54,385 bases of DNA from positions 1 through 54,385 of the IMG/VR virus record IMGVR_UViG_3300045952_000282; one strand, 5' to 3'. Shown here in pieces: positions 50,084 through 54,385 of the stretch; within the stretch, counting starts at the first letter, position 1; every line of letters begins with the position of its first letter. A model generated the notes under the pieces. It ran no database searches, was not told the DNA's origin, and was given only the letters and a program-made list of their open reading frames with translations. The stretch is from a virus. Both the position numbers and the translations under genes were made by a program.

Positions 50084-51718
50084 TTAGACGGATACCGTTC
50101 CAGTCACGGTGACTTTGTGGATAGCGCCCGCCAGGGTGCCGGAGAATTTGACATTGGGAAGCAGGCGCAGCGCTTTGTCGCTGGTGCTGACGCTCGCCAC
50201 CTTCGGGACAGTGACTGCCGGCGCCGGATTCCGCGCAAAGATTCGTCGATCAACTGCACGCTGACACGACGCGCGTACAGCGCACTCGATAACGGACACA
50301 CCCTCGTCTTCGAACGGGATTTTCTCCGCGCCCGCGAGCGCGCCGAAGACTTCTTTCGACATGTCATCTTCGAGCCAGTCGAGATTGCGACGGTTGTCTA
50401 TAAACAGGAAGGTGCTGCTTCCGACGGTGCCTTCAAACGTGATCGCCACACCGGCAACTTCCTCGTACGAATTGGCGCGCCGGTTGACGAGATTAAGGCG
50501 TTGCGTCGCGGTGAGATTCACTGGCGTCACGCCGGCCAGATTGCGGAACTTCCAGGTGCCGGCACCCGGCTCGATCGGGAGACAGCGGCCCATCCACGCG
50601 GACGAGAAGAACTCTGCAGGAGACGGGTGATAAGACCCGAACGTATATGAGTAGCTCTCGTTCTTGATTTCCTGCAGTGTGTCTGTGTTGGCTTCGTTCT
50701 CTGCGACCGTGATCGCATCAGTCTCGTTCACGGTTGGGCCGTAGAGCTTCCGATTCGTCTCGCACCACGCTGCGGCCGTGAGCACGTAGCTGCGGGAGTT
50801 ATACAGAGTGACCAACGCGTACCAGCTAGAATCCTCGAGAAGGATGGCAGCGAGGTCATCGTCGACGTCCGCGTCGGCGTGAGTCTGCTCGATCGACAGA
50901 TCAGCCGGGTCCACTTCCAGGGAGAACCAATCGCCGGCCGCGGTACCAGTGACGACGATACCTGCATACGGAGAGACGGTGTTTGCAGTGTCGCTAATGG
51001 TTTGAGTCCCGGTGCCATCATCACTCAGAGGTTGAGCGGTGCCTGCCAGCGCGTTAGCGAGGGACGTAGCTAGCTGACCTTTCGTCGTGGTGACTTTGAT
51101 GTACCAGTAGTCGGTGAGCGCGGTCAGACCTGAAGGCAGCGCACCGCCGGCGTTGCTGACTTGGAACGGTCCGTCTCCGGTTTCAAGTGTGACAGGCGCG
51201 GCAAAATTGATAGAGTCGTCGTCGGCCTCTCCGGTGAACTCAGTGTCCGAGAAAACTAGCGGCTGAAACGTCGCCGTGTAGTTCTTATCGACGATCGTAT
51301 TCAGATCAGTCAGCAACCCGTTCGCGATCTCTTGTCGGGTGGCAGCGGTATCGCTTGCGTAGGTAGCGCTCTCGGCGTCGAAGCCCTCGCCATCAGCAGC
51401 GATCGAGTACGTGTGCGAATTCCGCACGGACGCTACAGCGATCTCATACTTCTGCGTCACCGCGCCGGCGGCACGACCGATCGCGATAGTCTCCGGGTGC
51501 GGAGACTGCGAGAAGAGAGCGACGGCCGCGCGATACTCAGGGCTCGAAGAATCGGCGAAGTCTTCGGCGACCCCGGCGATATCGGTGTAGAAACGAATCC
51601 GTTCCGGGAAAGTCGCGTTGTGGCTCAGGATCAACGGAATCCCAAAGCCGGCTCGCGCAATCCCGAGCGAATCTTGAGTAATAGTTAAACTGACATGATT
51701 CGACAGTGCGCCAGCCAC
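50084..51718 (-). CDS. Tail sheath protein (DUF3383-like)
   Basis: 544 residues from GTG 51718. The start is set by a GTCGAC-box promoter whose -10 box ends 6 nt upstream; TTG 51724 abuts that box and is rejected. Family features: NHVSLTITQDSLGIARAGFGIPLILSH, FGSYHPSPAEFFSSAWMGRCLP, VAITFEGTVGSSTFLFIDNRRNLDWLEDDM and RRIFARNPAPAVTVP. An inserted GPF/LPSG module lies around 185-260. The protein contracts to drive DNA ejection. Confidence 0.88.
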   Translation of the reverse strand: MAGALSNHVSLTITQDSLGIARAGFGIPLILSHNATFPERIRFYTDIAGVAEDFADSSSPEYRAAVALFSQSPHPETIAIGRAAGAVTQKYEIAVASVRNSHTYSIAADGEGFDAESATYASDTAATRQEIANGLLTDLNTIVDKNYTATFQPLVFSDTEFTGEADDDSINFAAPVTLETGDGPFQVSNAGGALPSGLTALTDYWYIKVTTTKGQLATSLANALAGTAQPLSDDGTGTQTISDTANTVSPYAGIVVTGTAAGDWFSLEVDPADLSIEQTHADADVDDDLAAILLEDSSWYALVTLYNSRSYVLTAAAWCETNRKLYGPTVNETDAITVAENEANTDTLQEIKNESYSYTFGSYHPSPAEFFSSAWMGRCLPIEPGAGTWKFRNLAGVTPVNLTATQRLNLVNRRANSYEEVAGVAITFEGTVGSSTFLFIDNRRNLDWLEDDMSKEVFGALAGAEKIPFEDEGVSVIECAVRASCQRAVDRRIFARNPAPAVTVPKVASVSTSDKALRLLPNVKFSGTLAGAIHKVTVTGTVSV

Positions 51719-51724
51719 GTTCAA

Positions 51725-51746
51725 AGTATAGCGTCGACGGGTCGAC
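51725..51746 (-). promoter_or_regulatory. GTCGAC-box promoter of tail sheath (leaderless)
   Basis: On the minus strand, two GTCGAC boxes (51746-51741 and 51738-51733) are followed by GCTATACT (-10 TATACT at 51730-51725), TTGAAC and GTG 51718. The -35 region is poor, which suggests help from an activator or phage sigma. The layout mirrors the protease promoter at 18091-18126. Confidence 0.65.
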
Positions 51747-51785
51747 GGTGCTACGTTGTCGGGAACGCTGATTTTTACTGTCTTT

Positions 51786-53360
51786 TCAGTAGGCTATAGT
51801 CCAGCCCAACGTCGACAGCAGCGTTTTGTTTGCGAGGCCGGCAGCGATCAGTGCCTGCGCCTGCGCCGGCTCCCAAAGAGCCCAATAACCGTAGCGACTG
51901 ATCCGGGTAGTCCCGCCAAAGGCCCCGATATGAGCTCCGACCAGATCAGAAACACCCTCCCAGTGGGTAACCGAGAACTGCTCCAGGTCGGTGAAGCACT
52001 TGGTTTCGTTGGTTACTGCGTTGCGGACTATTAAATACGGATGTACGGCTGCCAAGCCATCATGGGCAAGAGTGCCAAACGCCTGGATCCCGTTGGTAAA
52101 AACGCCCGGCCTATTGGTTACGCCGCCCACCGTGAGCGCCGGCCCACGATTAACTATCCCCGATCCGCCAGCACTAGCGAGCTGTCGCGTCGCTGTATTC
52201 GAGGCGAATGACGCATAGATGAGCATGGCCACAGACTCTCCGCTGGCGATGATTCGAGCGGCTCTCTCCCACCGGGCATTAGCGGTGTCGACGGAAAAGC
52301 CCACGAACTTCCGCGTCCAAGCGGCGACACTCTGCTGGTAGAGGTGATTCGAACCGCCAGCGGTCGCATTCTGTCCGCCCAACTGATCGACAAGCGAACC
52401 GCTCGTCTCCTGGCATAGGTAAAGATGCGTGGGCGACGGAATCTCTAACTGAGCCCAATGAGCCGCCGTCTCCGGGACGTATGCGCTATCCGGCCCGTCG
52501 CTCGGCACTACGTCGAGTTCAGGTGGCATCTCGTCCGGCGGGATCCGAGTTGTACGGCCCGTGTTCGTGTGGGTTACGTCAGTGCGCTCGATAAACGTAC
52601 CGGTCTCAGAAACTTCATCAGCGAGGTATCCGAAGACGCGTAAATGCGCACGCGGTTCTAGGACAGTCTGTCCAACAGCGCTTGTTACGTCGAGAACAGG
52701 TTCAAACCGAGAAATCCCGATACCCGCCGCTATGAGTGCGTTGCGAACGGACGGAAGTTGAGCTTTAGTGATGACGTTGTTCAATAGAGCGACGGCCATA
52801 TTAGAACCGGCCGGTGACGCGTCGAAGCAACGCACCTCGAGTACGAACTCACGAAGACCTTGGACTTTATGATCGATTTCAGAGCCGGCCAGTGTCGTCG
52901 TGTGGTTGCTAACAAGCATCTGGCTACCGCTGCCTTCGCTCGTAATGCTGACCGCTGTGTATGCTTCCGCAGCCGCTCTAAGAAAACTGTTGGCGATTTT
53001 GAAAGTGTCGGCACCCGTTCGGATAATCCAGAACTTTGTCTCGCTATCGACACCACCGGGCAAGTCGTCGCCGAGGAAATGTACCGGCCCTGTACCGCTC
53101 GTCAAACCGTGTGCGGTTACCGTAAACTCGTCAGTGTCCGGGTCAACCGACTCGATAGTTAAGTTGAACGAAATGAGCCGGTCGGTGCGACGAGTCCAAT
53201 CGCGACCCAGTCGACGCACCGACTGGATCTCCATATCGACAAATGTCCCCTGTGGCTGGCCGCCGTTCTGATTCGCCCAGATTACTTTCGCGTCCGCGAG
53301 ACCAGTTCCGGCTTCGATCCAATTCTGGATAGCTAACTGGACTGTAGACCAAGCGATCAT
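51786..53360 (-). CDS. Neck protein fused to a LamG-like domain
   Basis: 524 residues. The N-terminal ~220 residues resemble the gp12-like neck/terminator family (LAIQNWIEAGTGLADAKVIWANQNGGQPQGTFVDMEI, then REFVLEVRCFDASPAGSNMAVALLN). A GTGPVHFLGDDLPGG module is inserted near 88-160. The C-terminal half (about 310-524) looks like a LamG/concanavalin-type lectin domain (LYLCQETSGSLVDQLGGQNA; FVGFSVDTANARWERAARI). The fusion suggests a decorated neck that binds a carbohydrate. Confidence 0.7.
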   Translation of the reverse strand: MIAWSTVQLAIQNWIEAGTGLADAKVIWANQNGGQPQGTFVDMEIQSVRRLGRDWTRRTDRLISFNLTIESVDPDTDEFTVTAHGLTSGTGPVHFLGDDLPGGVDSETKFWIIRTGADTFKIANSFLRAAAEAYTAVSITSEGSGSQMLVSNHTTTLAGSEIDHKVQGLREFVLEVRCFDASPAGSNMAVALLNNVITKAQLPSVRNALIAAGIGISRFEPVLDVTSAVGQTVLEPRAHLRVFGYLADEVSETGTFIERTDVTHTNTGRTTRIPPDEMPPELDVVPSDGPDSAYVPETAAHWAQLEIPSPTHLYLCQETSGSLVDQLGGQNATAGGSNHLYQQSVAAWTRKFVGFSVDTANARWERAARIIASGESVAMLIYASFASNTATRQLASAGGSGIVNRGPALTVGGVTNRPGVFTNGIQAFGTLAHDGLAAVHPYLIVRNAVTNETKCFTDLEQFSVTHWEGVSDLVGAHIGAFGGTTRISRYGYWALWEPAQAQALIAAGLANKTLLSTLGWTIAY

Positions 53361-53713
53361 GGCCGATCCTTTCTAGATACATACGCGCGGTAATGCGTCA
53401 CGCCTATGTACGTCCAGTCCTCGACTTTAAAAACCTCGTACGTTGAGCCGTCGATAGAGATGCTGTCTGGAGCCTGAGTCGCCGTGCGCGTTAATAGCTG
53501 CGTGGTTGTGTAGAGAACTCGCGTCTCGTCAGTGCGCTGGCCTTCGGGCAAAACCTGCAGATCGCGGCCACTCAAAGGCTGCACCGACGCAACAATTGAG
53601 AAGCTGGACGTAGAGCCGGCGGATAATATTCCGCCAGAATACGACCCGGCTCCGGTGCGCGTGACTGTATAGGTACCAGTCGCGAAGGTCGCAATAGCGT
53701 CGTTAATACTCAC
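53357..53713 (-). CDS. Head closure/tail completion protein
   Basis: 118 residues. FATGTYTVTRTGAGSYSGGIL, then IVASVQPLSGRDLQVLPEGQRTDETRVLYT and SISIDGSTYEVFKVEDW are typical of small neck proteins lying between gp10-like and sheath-proximal genes. It probably closes the head after packaging. Confidence 0.7.
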   Translation of the reverse strand: MSINDAIATFATGTYTVTRTGAGSYSGGILSAGSTSSFSIVASVQPLSGRDLQVLPEGQRTDETRVLYTTTQLLTRTATQAPDSISIDGSTYEVFKVEDWTYIGVTHYRAYVSRKDRP

Positions 53714-54225
53714 TCAACCTCCCACGTGATAGCGCCGAGCAACCGGCCAGTATCAACGAGAGGACGCCGCGAACCCTTCCGCTCGATCGTCGCAGGCGCG
53801 TTCGGAGGCGGCACGCCAGCTCCGGTCGTGATCGTTTTCTTGACAAGGGTCGCGCCCCACGCGCCCAAGCGCCCAAGCGCACGCGCGGCCGACGGCCTCG
53901 GCTTCTGTCGCTTCCAGAACGCCAAGCTGCGTAGCGTCGAGCGAGTACGCGAGAACACAAACTGACTCGCCAGTTCAGCGATCTTCTTCGCTACCTCTTC
54001 GCGATTCTGCTCGAACGTACGGCGAATGAACGAGCGCTGCGGCACGCCGGCGCGCGGCGACCCGAACTCGTGGATCGCGGCCAGCTCGACCGCGCTGATT
54101 CCCACTTGCACGCGCCTGTCGCTACTCTTCAGAACGCCAACCTTTACTGACGAACTCCCGAGCTTCGCGAGTTGCCGCTTTAGCGCTAACCCCTCGCGCG
54201 TCCATTTAGGTTTACGACGCGCCAT
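53710..54225 (-). CDS. HK97 gp10-like tail completion protein
   Basis: 171 residues. AELAAIHEFGSPRAG-type core (VELAAIHEFGSPRAGVPQRSFIRRTF), RSTLRSLAFWKRQKPRPS and RPLVDTGRLLGAITWEVE match gp10-like tail completion proteins. It is the complete version of the locus truncated at the left end (1-249). Confidence 0.85.
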   Translation of the reverse strand: MARRKPKWTREGLALKRQLAKLGSSSVKVGVLKSSDRRVQVGISAVELAAIHEFGSPRAGVPQRSFIRRTFEQNREEVAKKIAELASQFVFSRTRSTLRSLAFWKRQKPRPSAARALGRLGAWGATLVKKTITTGAGVPPPNAPATIERKGSRRPLVDTGRLLGAITWEVE

Positions 54226-54385
54226 GAGTCACCCAACGACGGCGAACCTCGCCATTGTCCCGCGAAGAAGGGTTCGGTACTCCTGACCGAATACGGTCTT
54301 GTCGAATGTCGGGTCGGTCCCGTCCGGTGAGAACGCCATATACTGACGACTCAATCCGCCAGCGGACTCACCGATGACAGTTCCG
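53977..54385. repeat. Right terminal copy of a 409-bp redundancy (left copy 1-409)
   Basis: Position n at the left end corresponds to n+53976 here. The first 111 bases (1-111 and 53977-54087) are identical. The remaining 298 bases carry many, mostly synonymous, differences. This fits circular permutation or circular assembly joining two close variants, with the genome close to 53,976 bp. Confidence 0.9.
54229..54385 (-). CDS. DUF4054-type connector, partial (diverged copy)
   Basis: C-terminal 51 codons; the N-terminal part is beyond the right end. It matches the complete gene at 253-627 (ESAGGLSRQY, DPTFDKTVFGQEYRTLLRG) with substitutions such as MAFSPDGTD in place of SAVSSEGAD. It is the same locus seen in another variant. 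Confidence 0.85.
   Translation of the reverse strand, partial: GTVIGESAGGLSRQYMAFSPDGTDPTFDKTVFGQEYRTLLRGTMARFAVVG

Overview
This window is essentially a complete genome of a temperate, contractile-tailed (myovirus-type) dsDNA phage or prophage. Sheath, tail tube, baseplate J, gp25-like, gpV-like spike, portal, capsid and terminase genes are all present. It looks circularly permuted or assembled as a circle: the first 409 bases are a diverged copy of the last 409, so the unique genome is about 54.0 kb. The DNA is GC-rich, GTG and TTG starts are common, and most genes are packed with ATGA/GTGA/TAATG overlaps. Lipoprotein signals, a two-part envelope lysis cassette and a P4-type integrase suggest a GC-rich, probably Gram-negative host. 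The host itself cannot be named from the sequence.

Layout. (1) 1-7064, minus: head genes, transcribed from the portal (7064) leftward through a Mu F-like head protein, DUF2213 protease, coiled-coil scaffold, decoration protein, capsid and connectors. They continue across the contig ends into the tail genes. (2) 7193-12160, plus: lysogeny module with attP (the 3' half of a tRNA-Thr-like gene flanked by repeated integrase arm sites), integrase, excisionase-like protein and a coupled chain of small genes. (3) 12157-15606, minus: large terminase, a hidden small zinc-ribbon gene, a probable small terminase and a winged-helix protein, with two repeat-rich intergenic stretches. (4) 15878-32628, plus: replication and early genes. 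These are PrimPol-helicase, lipoprotein serine protease, minimal TetR-type protein, RecB/Cas4-like nuclease, SNF2-type helicase, SSB-like protein, Gp88, dUTPase, cupin, family A DNA polymerase, adenine/N4 methyltransferase, RuvC-like resolvase and many small Cys-rich or membrane proteins. (5) 32633-39054, minus: sigma-70-family factor, amidase endolysin, dNMP kinase, C5-methyltransferase, T5 A1-like metallophosphoesterase, holin-like and lipoprotein genes. (6) 39054-54385, minus: tail fibre, baseplate, tape measure, tube, sheath and neck genes.

The most striking regulatory feature is a family of at least nine promoters in which the -10 box sits between two GTCGAC boxes 14 bp apart (consensus GTCGAC-GnTATAnT-GTCGAC). 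They lie in front of lysogeny, early and late genes on both strands, and several place the start codon 6-9 nt after the -10 box, predicting leaderless mRNAs. This looks like one phage-wide control circuit. Its possible proteins are a phage sigma factor with altered region 2.4 residues, a stand-alone TetR-type helix-turn-helix and a winged-helix protein. Other unusual points are a 20-residue Cys/His tag shared by the large terminase and the portal, a DnaJ-type zinc domain inside the DNA polymerase, and a C5-methyltransferase carrying an in-frame (AG)15 tract with family-like sequence in two reading frames.
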